Shown: positions 1 through 5,321 of the stretch, piece after piece
Layout of the letters: every line of letters begins with the position of its first letter
Position numbering within the stretch: position 1 is the stretch's first letter
The notes under the pieces: model-generated
What the model was told of the DNA's origin: nothing
What the model saw: only the letters and a program-made list of their open reading frames with translations
The model's database searches: none
Program-made: the position numbers and the translations under genes
Assembly (NCBI GenBank): GCA_030594925.1
Contig: JAUVEG010000113.1
Span: 1-5,321 of the forward strand
Direction of reading: 5' to 3'
DNA length: 5,321 bases
DNA from: Gammaproteobacteria bacterium
Lineage (GTDB): Bacteria; Pseudomonadota; Gammaproteobacteria; Chromatiales; Chromatiaceae

Positions 1-199
1 TCAAAATCGTGGTGATATCAGACCCGAATTGAATCACATGAACGGCATTATTATCATGCAGGGCGGGGTGCAGATCACGGCATCCGGAAGCCGTATCGGC
101 GCACTGGGAATCAGCGGTGCGCCCGGAGGTGAAAAGGATGAGATCTGTGCATTGAAAGCAATCGAGATTCTCGAGGAGCGGCTGCAATTTGCAGAGTAA
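1..199 (+). CDS. GlcG/HbpS-family (DUF336) protein, C-terminal fragment
   Basis: This reading frame is open from the left edge (first full codon at base 2) to a TAA stop at 197-199 and gives the last 65 residues of a protein. The stretch RIGALGISGAPGGEKDEIC, followed by a helix ending EERLQFAE, matches the C-terminal signature of the GlcG/HbpS family (G-x-IGVSG-x-x-x-x-x-D-E-x-x-A). Family members are small proteins, usually about 130 to 170 residues, that include haem-binding HbpS and the GlcG protein of glycolate operons. Their biochemical role is often unknown, so none is assigned here. A signal peptide, which many members carry, would lie outside the window. The gene converges on yihY with 11 bp between the two stop codons. 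Family assignment is fairly secure; function is not. Confidence 0.75.
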   Translation, partial: QNRGDIRPELNHMNGIIIMQGGVQITASGSRIGALGISGAPGGEKDEICALKAIEILEERLQFAE

Positions 200-210
200 C
201 TCTTCTGCGT

Positions 211-1113
211 TCAGATATGAATGCCATTATGTACCCCGTTATGTTGTTTGTCAGCCTGCAGACCAAGGCGCTCATATTCGGCGATCACCTGGGCACCGAA
301 CAGCAGGATCATGCCGGCGATTTCAAGGCTGATCAGCACCACGATCGCGGTTGCCAGGGATCCATAAACGACGTTGACCAGCGACAGGGTTGAAAAATAC
401 CACACCAGGATATGCCGCATTACTTCCCACAGTATCGCTGCTGTTACCCCGCCAACCAGGGCATGGCGTATGGAGAGATTGCCGAGGGGCATGACCAGAT
501 AGAAGGAGGTTAACAGCAGGATTTGTCCAGTCAGGCCGATAATATAGAGTGTAACCCTGGATATGCCTTGTAGAGACCAGGTGTTTCCCAGCAAAGACAA
601 CTCCCTGGTTTCGACACTGGCCATCAGGCCGGCGATTACTGTCATCAGGAAAAAACCGATGCCCATTACCAGGATATAGATATAGGGCAGAATTGCAGAG
701 ACCAGGAAGTGGCGGCGATGAATGGCGACGCGATGGTGAAAGATGAATGAGATGGCGTTCTCCAGCACGGTAAATGCCATTGAGCTGAAGAATAGCAGCA
801 CGCCGACCAGCACCCAGCTAACGTGCCTGTGGTTCAGGAATTGAGACATCTGCTCGACGATGACATCTGCATGTGCGGGTACGATCAGTTCGATATTTTG
901 TCTCAGCGTTTCCAACAGCAGTTCCGTCCCCACAAAATGAGACAGCGCCATCAGGATCAAAGTAAGCAGTGGAATGATGGAGAGCAGGGCATAATAGGCG
1001 ACAGCGCCGGAGAGCAGTAGACCCTGGTTTGCTTTGAAGCCTTTGAGAACCTGCCACATGAAGCGCAGCGGGTATTTCAGGACCTGCTTGTAAGGTGGTG
1101 GTTTTGTCACCAT
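211..1113 (-). CDS. yihY: YihY/virulence factor BrkB family inner-membrane protein
   Basis: A 300-residue polytopic membrane protein of the YihY/BrkB (formerly 'RNase BN') family, close in length to the roughly 290-residue E. coli YihY. Hydrophobic helices lie at about residues 31-57, 98-125, 136-162, 186-210, 215-240 and 250-280, the expected six. Family motifs are visible: GAVAYYALLSIIPL in helix 1 (36-49), SSMAFTVLENA (110-120) and the closing YGSLATAIVVLISLEI region (250-265) ending in GAQVIAEYERL. The ATG at 1111-1113 follows the pyrR stop by 36 bp, with a G-rich stretch (GTGGGGGA) upstream that could serve as ribosome-binding site. The molecular function of the family is not settled: the early RNase BN assignment was withdrawn, and a transport role is only suspected. 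The C-terminal tail HNGVHNGIHI is a short imperfect repeat rich in His. In Pseudomonas, pyrB rather than yihY follows pyrR. Confidence 0.93.
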   Translation of the reverse strand: MVTKPPPYKQVLKYPLRFMWQVLKGFKANQGLLLSGAVAYYALLSIIPLLTLILMALSHFVGTELLLETLRQNIELIVPAHADVIVEQMSQFLNHRHVSWVLVGVLLFFSSMAFTVLENAISFIFHHRVAIHRRHFLVSAILPYIYILVMGIGFFLMTVIAGLMASVETRELSLLGNTWSLQGISRVTLYIIGLTGQILLLTSFYLVMPLGNLSIRHALVGGVTAAILWEVMRHILVWYFSTLSLVNVVYGSLATAIVVLISLEIAGMILLFGAQVIAEYERLGLQADKQHNGVHNGIHI

Positions 1114-1124
1114 CCGGAATCCCC

Positions 1125-1136
1125 CACGATATCGTG
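1125..1136. repeat. 12-bp perfect palindrome between pyrR and yihY
   Basis: CACGATATCGTG reads identically on both strands. It sits in the 36-bp gap between the pyrR stop (1150) and the yihY start codon (1113), just upstream of the G-run that may act as the yihY ribosome-binding site. It has no loop and no T-tract, so it is a poor intrinsic terminator. It could be a small operator, or it could be chance. Nothing in the window identifies a matching regulator. Confidence 0.4.
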
Positions 1137-1149
1137 TCCTAAAACTTAA

Positions 1150-1674
1150 CTAACTATTGCCGATCACAAGTTCCAGTCTCTCCGGGCCGGTTAATTTGAT
1201 CTCTTCCCTGGGGTCAATGGTGACTTCCACGCCGATGACCTCGGGTTCGACCGGCAGTTCCCGCCCACTGCGATCGACCAGCGTGACAAGTGTGACTGAG
1301 CTGGGGCGTCCATAGTCGAAAATTTCATTCAATGCGGCACGGATTGTCCTTCCTGTATGCAGCACGTCATCGACCAGGATGATGTGGCGGTCATCTACAT
1401 CGAAGCTGATCTGCGAAGGGCGGACTTCCGGGTTCAATCCAATCTGGCTGAAGTCATCCCGGTAGAAGGAGATATCGATGATGCCGAGAGGCGGATCGAT
1501 ATGCAGCAGTTGATGCAGCCGCTGCGCCACCCAGATGCCGCCGGTATGAATGCCGATCATGGCAACATCTTCACGCGCCCTGTTTTCAAGGTAAAGCGCG
1601 AGTTTCGCCGCCATGCCGTCGATCACGCTGATGATGGCGTCGTGTCCCATAAAGAAGTGTGTCTGTTGCGTCAT
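1150..1674 (-). CDS. pyrR: PyrR: pyr regulator / uracil phosphoribosyltransferase
   Basis: A phosphoribosyltransferase-fold protein of the PyrR family, which in other bacteria converts uracil and PRPP to UMP and regulates pyrimidine biosynthesis genes. The PRPP-binding loop ILVDDVLHTGRTIRAAL is intact (codons near 1325-1377). The upstream SFYRDDFSQ and the later DRSGRELPVEPEVIG segments are also characteristic of PyrR. From the ATG at 1672-1674 the protein has 174 residues, normal for the family. That start overlaps the ruvX stop as ATGA and suggests translational coupling. An upstream in-frame ATG at 1684-1686 would add MVKE and overlap ruvX by 16 bp; both starts have purine-rich sequence too close to the ATG to decide between them. 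Whether this copy binds RNA as Bacillus PyrR does cannot be read from the sequence, and no attenuator-like leader is visible nearby. The usual pyrB and pyrC neighbours are missing. Confidence 0.95.
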   Translation of the reverse strand: MTQQTHFFMGHDAIISVIDGMAAKLALYLENRAREDVAMIGIHTGGIWVAQRLHQLLHIDPPLGIIDISFYRDDFSQIGLNPEVRPSQISFDVDDRHIILVDDVLHTGRTIRAALNEIFDYGRPSSVTLVTLVDRSGRELPVEPEVIGVEVTIDPREEIKLTGPERLELVIGNS

Positions 1675-2087
1675 TTCCTTAACCATGTCTCCAGGATGAG
1701 TGTTGCCGCCAGGGCATCGAGTCTGCCGTCACGTTTATCCTGGGTGCGCAGGATAGAGGCAGCTTCCCGTGTTGTCAGGCGCTCGTCGATCATGTGGACA
1801 GGTAGATGGTATCTGCCATGCAGTTGGCGGGCGAAACGTTTCGCCTTGTCGGCAACCTCTGATTCATTATCATCCATATCGAAGGGTAAACCAACCACCA
1901 GTTCCAGGGGTTGCCACTCAGCAATCAGTTGTGTCACACCATCCCAGTCCGGTTTGTGCTTTTTTGCGTGCAGGGTCGTCAGCGGTGTTGCGCTCTGCAG
2001 CAGTGTCTGGCCGACAGCGACGCCAATGTGTTTGACACCATAGTCAAAACCCAGCAGGGTTATGTTGTCCGATGCGGCGGCCGCCAT
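1671..2087 (-). CDS. ruvX: RuvX/YqgF Holliday junction resolvase homologue
   Basis: A 138-residue RNase H-fold nuclease, matching the length of E. coli YqgF. The family's acidic residues are present: the Asp in GFDYGVKHIGVAVG (residues 13-26), the Glu of DERLTT (residues 101-106), and the Asp of RLDALAATLILETW near the C terminus. VVGLP (residues 64-68) is also typical. The family is linked to processing of the 16S rRNA 5' end in E. coli and to Holliday-junction resolution in some bacteria, acting in the cytoplasm. The ATG at 2085-2087 directly follows the algH TGA with no intervening base, and the 3' end overlaps pyrR, so translation of the three genes is probably coupled. The usual N-x-DG after VVGLP reads FDMDDN here, a mild departure outside the catalytic residues. 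The yqgE–yqgF pairing is widespread, which supports the call. Confidence 0.96.
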   Translation of the reverse strand: MAAAASDNITLLGFDYGVKHIGVAVGQTLLQSATPLTTLHAKKHKPDWDGVTQLIAEWQPLELVVGLPFDMDDNESEVADKAKRFARQLHGRYHLPVHMIDERLTTREAASILRTQDKRDGRLDALAATLILETWLRK

Positions 2088-2654
2088 TCAAGCGTGACCG
2101 GTCTCGGTGCTTAGCAGTGAAAGATCGACCCCCAGATCACTGGCTGCAGCCTGCCAGCGCTGCGATGCGGGCTGGTCAAAAATAATAGCTTCGTCAGCAG
2201 GCCCGCTCAGCCATGTGTTGGCGGCAAGCTCCTGTTCGAGCTGCCCCGGTGACCAGCCTGCATAGCCCAGCGCCAGAAGTCTCTTTTCAGGTCCTTCACC
2301 ACGTGCGATCGCCTGCAAAATATCACGTGAGGTGGTGATGCTGATACCGTCTTTGACGACCAGTGTCGAGTCCCATCTGGTGGAACTGCTCTCATGCAGC
2401 ACAAAGCCTCTGTCGCTGCTGACCGGTCCCCCCAGATAGATGATGCTGTTTTCCAGCCTGGATATGGGGTGATCGATATCCAGCTGTTCGAGGATCTCCG
2501 ACATAGGTATATCAAGCGGTGAATTGATGATGATCCCCATGGCGCCATGTTCACTGGTGTGTTCACAGATGTAGGTCACGGTTTTTTCAAAATTCGGGTC
2601 ATGCAGTCCCGGCATTGCTATCAGAAAGTGATTTGTAAGGTTTGTATAGGTCAT
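2088..2654 (-). CDS. algH: AlgH/YqgE family protein (UPF0301)
   Basis: A soluble protein of the YqgE/AlgH family. Diagnostic segments run in order: HFLIAMPGLHDPNF near the N terminus (residues 9-22), YICEH, GAMGIIIN, YLGGPV (residues 73-78), RGFVLH, TTSRDILQA and LGYAGWSPGQLE (residues 129-140). From the ATG at 2652-2654 it has 188 residues, the usual family length. That ATG lies 5 bp after the tonB-like stop. A TTG at 2661-2663 would add three residues and overlap that stop, but it is a rarer codon and gives a longer N terminus than E. coli YqgE has. The biochemical function is unknown; in Pseudomonas AlgH was named for an effect on alginate synthesis. It is followed without a gap by ruvX, its common partner. 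Confidence 0.95.
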   Translation of the reverse strand: MTYTNLTNHFLIAMPGLHDPNFEKTVTYICEHTSEHGAMGIIINSPLDIPMSEILEQLDIDHPISRLENSIIYLGGPVSSDRGFVLHESSSTRWDSTLVVKDGISITTSRDILQAIARGEGPEKRLLALGYAGWSPGQLEQELAANTWLSGPADEAIIFDQPASQRWQAAASDLGVDLSLLSTETGHA

Positions 2655-2659
2655 TGCTT

Positions 2660-3553
2660 TCAATGAGTCTTATGGGTGGTGTCTACATTCAGTTCACGTC
2701 CTTGTGGTTGAAAACGCCATGTGCGAATAATATCAAGTATATCGGTTTTCTCCCTGATGCTGTCGGGAAATGGCGGAAAAGGCGCTGCTGATCGTGCAAT
2801 ATTTAGTGCTGATTCATTGACCAGTGATGATTTCGAGGGTTGAAGAATGCGGATTTTTTCCACGCTGCCGTCAAATCTGACCGCAATATGGACAACAACA
2901 CTGCCATCGGCTCCCACAGGGTAGTTGAGGTTTCCATGCTCTTCAATCTTGCGCCGCCACTGCTCCATGTAGGCGGCATAGATGTGTTCACGGGTCGCTG
3001 CAGTGATTGATTTACGCCGGTTGAATTTTGCAAAAGCCTCTGTTTTGTCACCAAGCTCGGCCTCCAGCTGATGGATCTCCTGCGAAAGATTTGCGAGTAA
3101 TTCGGAGGGGGAAGATTGTTCACCAGCAGGGCTGTTGTCAGTGAGTCTCTCGTCGATGCTGAAATCAGTGGCTCTTGTAATTGAGAGTCGCGGGATCCCG
3201 GTATCCCGGTGTTGCTCACCCTCTTGCCGCGAGGGGGAAAATTCAGAACGGTTGACATCATCTGTGCGTATGTCGATGTTCTCCTCCAGCTCAGGGTTGA
3301 GCGTCGGCTTGAAGGTCTTGTCTATATTGCCGCCGCCGGACTGATTTGCCTGTGCGTAAAAATCGGCGTTCTCCGGTTTTTCAGGATCTGATTGCGTGGC
3401 GACAGTCACCTCCAGTGATTGCAGGCGGGAACTGGCGTTCTCCTGTGATGATTCGAAGTCGATGGCCAGGATCACTATGCCATGAATTGCCAGCGCCAGG
3501 ATCAGCGTGTTCGCCAGCGTGACGTCAAAGTTGGGCAGGCGCAATATGTTCAT
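2660..3553 (-). CDS. Energy transducer TonB family protein (TonB3/PA0406-like)
   Basis: A 297-residue TonB-type protein. It has a short cytoplasmic N terminus, a single membrane anchor at about residues 13-31, a long polar periplasmic spacer, and a C-terminal TonB domain at about 198-281 (NLNYP, then FDGSVEKIRILQPS, then AAPFPPFPDSIREKTDILDIIRTWRF). The domain links inner-membrane proton-motive force to outer-membrane machinery. Unlike classical TonB, the spacer has no Pro-Glu/Pro-Lys repeat. It is acidic, Ser/Asn-rich and includes a probable coiled coil at about 150-170. The YAQANQSGGG segment (residues 66-75) and the AATREHIYAAYMEQWRRKIEEHGNLNYP region resemble the gshB-linked TonB3-type proteins. 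In P. aeruginosa that homologue (PA0406) is tied to twitching motility rather than iron uptake, so the partner here is uncertain. No exbB or exbD is in view. The ATG is at 3551-3553 with GAAG a few bases upstream. Confidence 0.9.
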   Translation of the reverse strand: MNILRLPNFDVTLANTLILALAIHGIVILAIDFESSQENASSRLQSLEVTVATQSDPEKPENADFYAQANQSGGGNIDKTFKPTLNPELEENIDIRTDDVNRSEFSPSRQEGEQHRDTGIPRLSITRATDFSIDERLTDNSPAGEQSSPSELLANLSQEIHQLEAELGDKTEAFAKFNRRKSITAATREHIYAAYMEQWRRKIEEHGNLNYPVGADGSVVVHIAVRFDGSVEKIRILQPSKSSLVNESALNIARSAAPFPPFPDSIREKTDILDIIRTWRFQPQGRELNVDTTHKTH

Positions 3554-3597
3554 ATTACTTCACTGCTCCGAACGAGATCAAACCTCAGCACTAACGA

Positions 3598-3624
3598 AGC
3601 ATAAGGGACTTTAGTTTCTCGCAA
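3598..3624 (-). promoter_or_regulatory. Weak sigma-70-like promoter candidate upstream of tonB-like gene
   Basis: On the minus strand a TTGCGA box (3619-3624, at the tonB-proximal end of the inverted-repeat element) is followed after 15 bp by TATGCT (3598-3603). Each box matches 4 of 6 consensus bases and the spacing is short, so this is only a candidate. It would place a transcription start about 40 bp upstream of the tonB-like ATG. If real, the element supplies the -35 region. Confidence 0.15.
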
Positions 3625-3724
3625 AGACGCAAAGCTTCCGCATCCCTGCTCACGCCCCTGACCTACATCCATGTAGGCCAAGCACGCCAAGAAAACCCCT
3701 TTGCGTCTTTGCGTCTTTGCGAGA
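3617..3724. repeat. MITE-like or REP-like element with 18-bp perfect inverted repeats
   Basis: The left arm TCTCGCAAAGACGCAAAG (3617-3634) is the exact reverse complement of CTTTGCGTCTTTGCGAGA (3707-3724), with 72 bp between. The arms are built from an 8-bp unit, TTTGCGTC or its complement. The right side has about three copies (3700-3721) and the left about two. A second, short hairpin lies in the centre. There is no open reading frame of its own, and I see no convincing target-site duplication at the edges. It fills most of the apbE–tonB gap in an otherwise tightly packed gene row, which fits a small non-autonomous element or a dispersed intergenic repeat. From memory, GCAAAGACGCAAAG-type repeats recur in intergenic regions of many Gammaproteobacteria; this was not searched. 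Transcribed, it could form a long stem-loop between the two genes. Confidence 0.75.
3662..3677. repeat. Internal hairpin of the inverted-repeat element
   Basis: CCTACAT (3662-3668) and ATGTAGG (3671-3677) are perfect complements separated by two bases. After one mismatch, two further pairs are possible on the outer side (3659-3660 with 3679-3680). It sits near the middle of the larger inverted repeat, so the element would fold as a stem nested within a stem. No T-run follows on either strand, so it is not a standard intrinsic terminator. Confidence 0.55.
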
Positions 3725-3772
3725 GTCATGATTGGATTGTATTCATTTGTAAAGATGTTGGGGGCTCAAGGA

Positions 3773-4858
3773 TTACAAGTTTGGAGGAACGGTTTTTCTC
3801 TGCAGGGTGGAGATCTCAACATCGGGATTGATTTGTGTGAAATCAAGCCGATCATGCATGCTTGTTGTAAGGTGGATTTTACCCCTGTTATCGATGAGAA
3901 GAACATCATCGACACCCATCTCTATCGCTGTCTGCTGCCACAGCTGCGGGCCCGCGACAAAAATCGCCTGCGCCGCAGCACTGGCAAGCGTGGCGTCCCG
4001 GTGGAGCACTGTGACGGAAGTGGTATGCTCGACCGGCGCATGGGTTGCAGGATCAAAGACCGGGTAGTTGAGGGGGCTGCTGGCGATGGATTGTGCGCGG
4101 TAACTGCCAAGTGTCATGACAGATTCACCCTGTGCAATATTGATGGTTGCCAGCACGCCGGTGTTATCTCCTCTCGGGATCCCAATATTCCAGGGTTCTC
4201 CCGAACGCGTGCCAACCGCCTTGATATCACCGCCCAGGTTGATGAGGGCGTTATAGATGCCGTTCTCCTTCAGTGATTTCGCAAACATCTCCAGGCCATA
4301 TCCCTTGCCGAGCAGGCCAAAATCGAACATCACGTTGGGGTTGTCTGTCTGCAGTCTGAAGTCATCAATGCTGACATCTGATGAGCGTGGTGGAGGCTGT
4401 AATGATGTCCCTGAAGCAGCTGACAGCGACGTTTTTGTCGCTGACGCGGCTTCACCCTCCTGGTTGCTGTAATACCCCCAGGAGTGCAAATATTTTCCTC
4501 TTGCAGCATCATACTTGCCGTTGCTCAGTTGCGCATATTTCTGACTCAGCTTGATCATGGGGATGATGGAGGGCGGAGCGGAAAATTGCTTGCCGCTGGC
4601 GAGCAGCGTATTAGTGCGTTGCAGCGTTCCGCTCCGCAGTGGATTCCAGTACTTCTCGATATAGAGGCTGTCCTCCTTGAGCTGCGAAAAAATACGCAGC
4701 GCCCTGGCTTTCGAGGTGCTGGTAATTGCGATGTGAATACGTTCACCGGCAACCCTGAAAGTGGTTGAGTAGACCGGATCATTTTTTGTGCAGCCAGCCA
4801 GCCACAGGAGGCTTGCCGTCATCATTAGTGGTGCAATATATTGCCTAATCTTAAACAT
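3773..4858 (-). CDS. ApbE-family (FAD:protein FMN transferase-like) lipoprotein, catalytic residues altered
   Basis: A 361-residue ApbE-family protein with a lipoprotein signal peptide: MFKIRQ, a hydrophobic core, and lipobox LAGC with Cys23 as the lipidated residue. It is therefore probably anchored in the periplasm. ApbE enzymes attach FMN from FAD to Thr/Ser of partners such as RnfG/NqrC. Kept motifs are [15 protein letters not shown] (residues 115-129), [11 protein letters not shown] (178-188), [13 protein letters not shown] (204-216) and PWNIGIP (223-229). Altered positions are the HI-x-DP motif, which reads YPVFDP (265-270, His to Pro), and the metal-binding AD-x-x-x-T motif, which reads ASAAAQ (292-297, Asp to Ser, Thr to Gln). 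Activity is therefore doubtful. A Ser/Ala/Pro-rich insertion lies at about 136-161. The chosen ATG (4856-4858) overlaps the gshB stop by 8 bp; a TTG at 4874-4876 would add six residues. The frame is intact, so it is not an obvious pseudogene. No Rnf, Nqr or other flavinylation target is in view. Confidence 0.88.
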   Translation of the reverse strand: MFKIRQYIAPLMMTASLLWLAGCTKNDPVYSTTFRVAGERIHIAITSTSKARALRIFSQLKEDSLYIEKYWNPLRSGTLQRTNTLLASGKQFSAPPSIIPMIKLSQKYAQLSNGKYDAARGKYLHSWGYYSNQEGEAASATKTSLSAASGTSLQPPPRSSDVSIDDFRLQTDNPNVMFDFGLLGKGYGLEMFAKSLKENGIYNALINLGGDIKAVGTRSGEPWNIGIPRGDNTGVLATINIAQGESVMTLGSYRAQSIASSPLNYPVFDPATHAPVEHTTSVTVLHRDATLASAAAQAIFVAGPQLWQQTAIEMGVDDVLLIDNRGKIHLTTSMHDRLDFTQINPDVEISTLQRKTVPPNL

Positions 4859-5321
4859 TATTTTCAATAATTTCAAAAAGTTGCTTGCTTATATTCAAAT
4901 TAAACTGAGAGTCAAGTTCGCGAATGCATGTCGGGCTGGTGATATTGATTTCAGTGAGGTAATCGCCGATGACATCAAGTCCCGCAAAAAGGATTTTATT
5001 GCGCTTTAACCAGGGTCCGATTTCAGCGGCAATCCACTTGTCATGCGCGGAGAGCGGCTGTCCCTTTCCTGTGCCTCCGGCTGCAAGATTGCCGCGGAAC
5101 TCCCCCTCACGGGGAATGCGCGCCAGCGAATAGGGGACGGGATCGCCGTTGACCATGAGGATGCGTTTATCACCGGCGCTGATCTCCGGGATGAAGCGCT
5201 GCGCCATGACATAGAGCGTACCGCGTTCGGTGACCGTCTCGAGGATGACATTGAGATTGAGGTCATCAGCATTGGCGCGAAAAATAGAGTCGCCGCCCAT
5301 GCTGTCGACAGGTTTGACAAC
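4851..5321 (-). CDS. gshB: Glutathione synthetase, C-terminal half
   Basis: The reading frame is open to the right edge and ends at TAA (4851-4853), giving the last 156 residues of a family that is about 316 residues long in E. coli. GshB joins gamma-glutamylcysteine and glycine using ATP, the final step of cytosolic glutathione synthesis. The visible part is the ATP-grasp C-terminal region: [13 protein letters not shown] at the window edge, then [32 protein letters not shown], the glycine-rich [15 protein letters not shown] loop, and the metal- and substrate-binding [15 protein letters not shown] near the end. All track E. coli GshB closely, with no missing key residue in the part seen. Its end overlaps the apbE-like ATG by 8 bp, so the two are probably translated from one message. 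Confidence 0.97.
   Translation of the reverse strand, partial: VVKPVDSMGGDSIFRANADDLNLNVILETVTERGTLYVMAQRFIPEISAGDKRILMVNGDPVPYSLARIPREGEFRGNLAAGGTGKGQPLSAHDKWIAAEIGPWLKRNKILFAGLDVIGDYLTEINITSPTCIRELDSQFNLNISKQLFEIIENNV

Noticed and set aside
200..210. Bidirectional terminator between the converging GlcG-like and yihY genes
   Set aside because: The gap is only 11 bp, and I see no stem-loop with a T-tract in it or just inside either gene end.
1357..2043. Long plus-strand reading frame (228 codons) across pyrR and ruvX
   Set aside because: It lies opposite two well-recognised genes with intact motifs, its translation has no recognisable domain, and its composition looks like an antisense shadow.
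2803..3261. Alternative minus-strand frame (152 codons) within the tonB-like gene
   Set aside because: It is frame-shifted relative to a coherent anchor–spacer–TonB-domain protein and has no recognisable features.
3554..3772. Intrinsic terminator after the apbE-like gene
   Set aside because: The strong inverted repeat is long and looped and is not followed by a T-run on the minus strand. It fits a repeat element better, although transcription could still be affected.
3701..4276. Plus-strand reading frame (191 codons) starting in the inverted-repeat element and running opposite apbE
   Set aside because: Most of it is antisense to the ApbE-like gene, whose motifs are clear. The first codons come from the repeat arm, and no domain or signal peptide is seen.
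4859..4876. TTG start (4874-4876) adding six residues to the ApbE-like protein
   Set aside because: The ATG at 4856-4858 gives a standard lipoprotein signal peptide and a compact 8-bp overlap with gshB, and the TTG has no better ribosome-binding site.

Overview
The window is a compact stretch of a gammaproteobacterial chromosome. The gene order gshB – tonB-like – algH/yqgE – ruvX/yqgF – pyrR on one strand is the arrangement known around gshB in Pseudomonas (PA0407–PA0403) and in related free-living Gammaproteobacteria. The protein sequences look intermediate between Pseudomonas and purple-sulfur or sulfur-oxidising Chromatiales-type homologues. I cannot name a genus; the lineage is an inference from gene order and protein style only.

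Layout, right to left in the direction of transcription (minus strand): the C-terminal half of glutathione synthetase gshB (cut by the right edge); a lipoprotein of the ApbE flavin-transferase family overlapping gshB by 8 bp; a 219-bp gap holding a roughly 108-bp inverted-repeat element; a TonB-family energy transducer; AlgH/YqgE; the RuvX/YqgF Holliday-junction nuclease homologue; PyrR; and a six-helix YihY/BrkB membrane protein. At the far left, on the plus strand, is the C-terminal end of a GlcG/HbpS-family protein. It converges on yihY with only 11 bp between the two stop codons.

The minus-strand genes are tightly packed (overlaps of 4 to 8 bp, or gaps of 0 to 36 bp), apart from the apbE–tonB gap, so they are probably one or two transcription units. 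Their functions are mixed: thiol synthesis (GshB), possible periplasmic flavin chemistry (ApbE-like), envelope energy transduction (TonB-like), rRNA processing or DNA repair (RuvX), pyrimidine regulation and salvage (PyrR) and an inner-membrane protein. This is a conserved neighbourhood rather than a pathway.

Three points deserve attention. The ApbE-like lipoprotein keeps the flavin-site motifs but has lost the Asp/Thr metal ligands and the His of the HI-x-DP motif, so it may not be an active FMN transferase. The apbE–tonB gap carries a MITE-like or REP-like element with 18-bp perfect inverted repeats built from an 8-bp unit, plus an internal hairpin. The pyrB/pyrC genes that usually follow pyrR here are absent, replaced by yihY behind a 12-bp perfect palindrome. 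I found no rRNA, tRNA, CRISPR array or transposase, and no clearly new multi-gene system.
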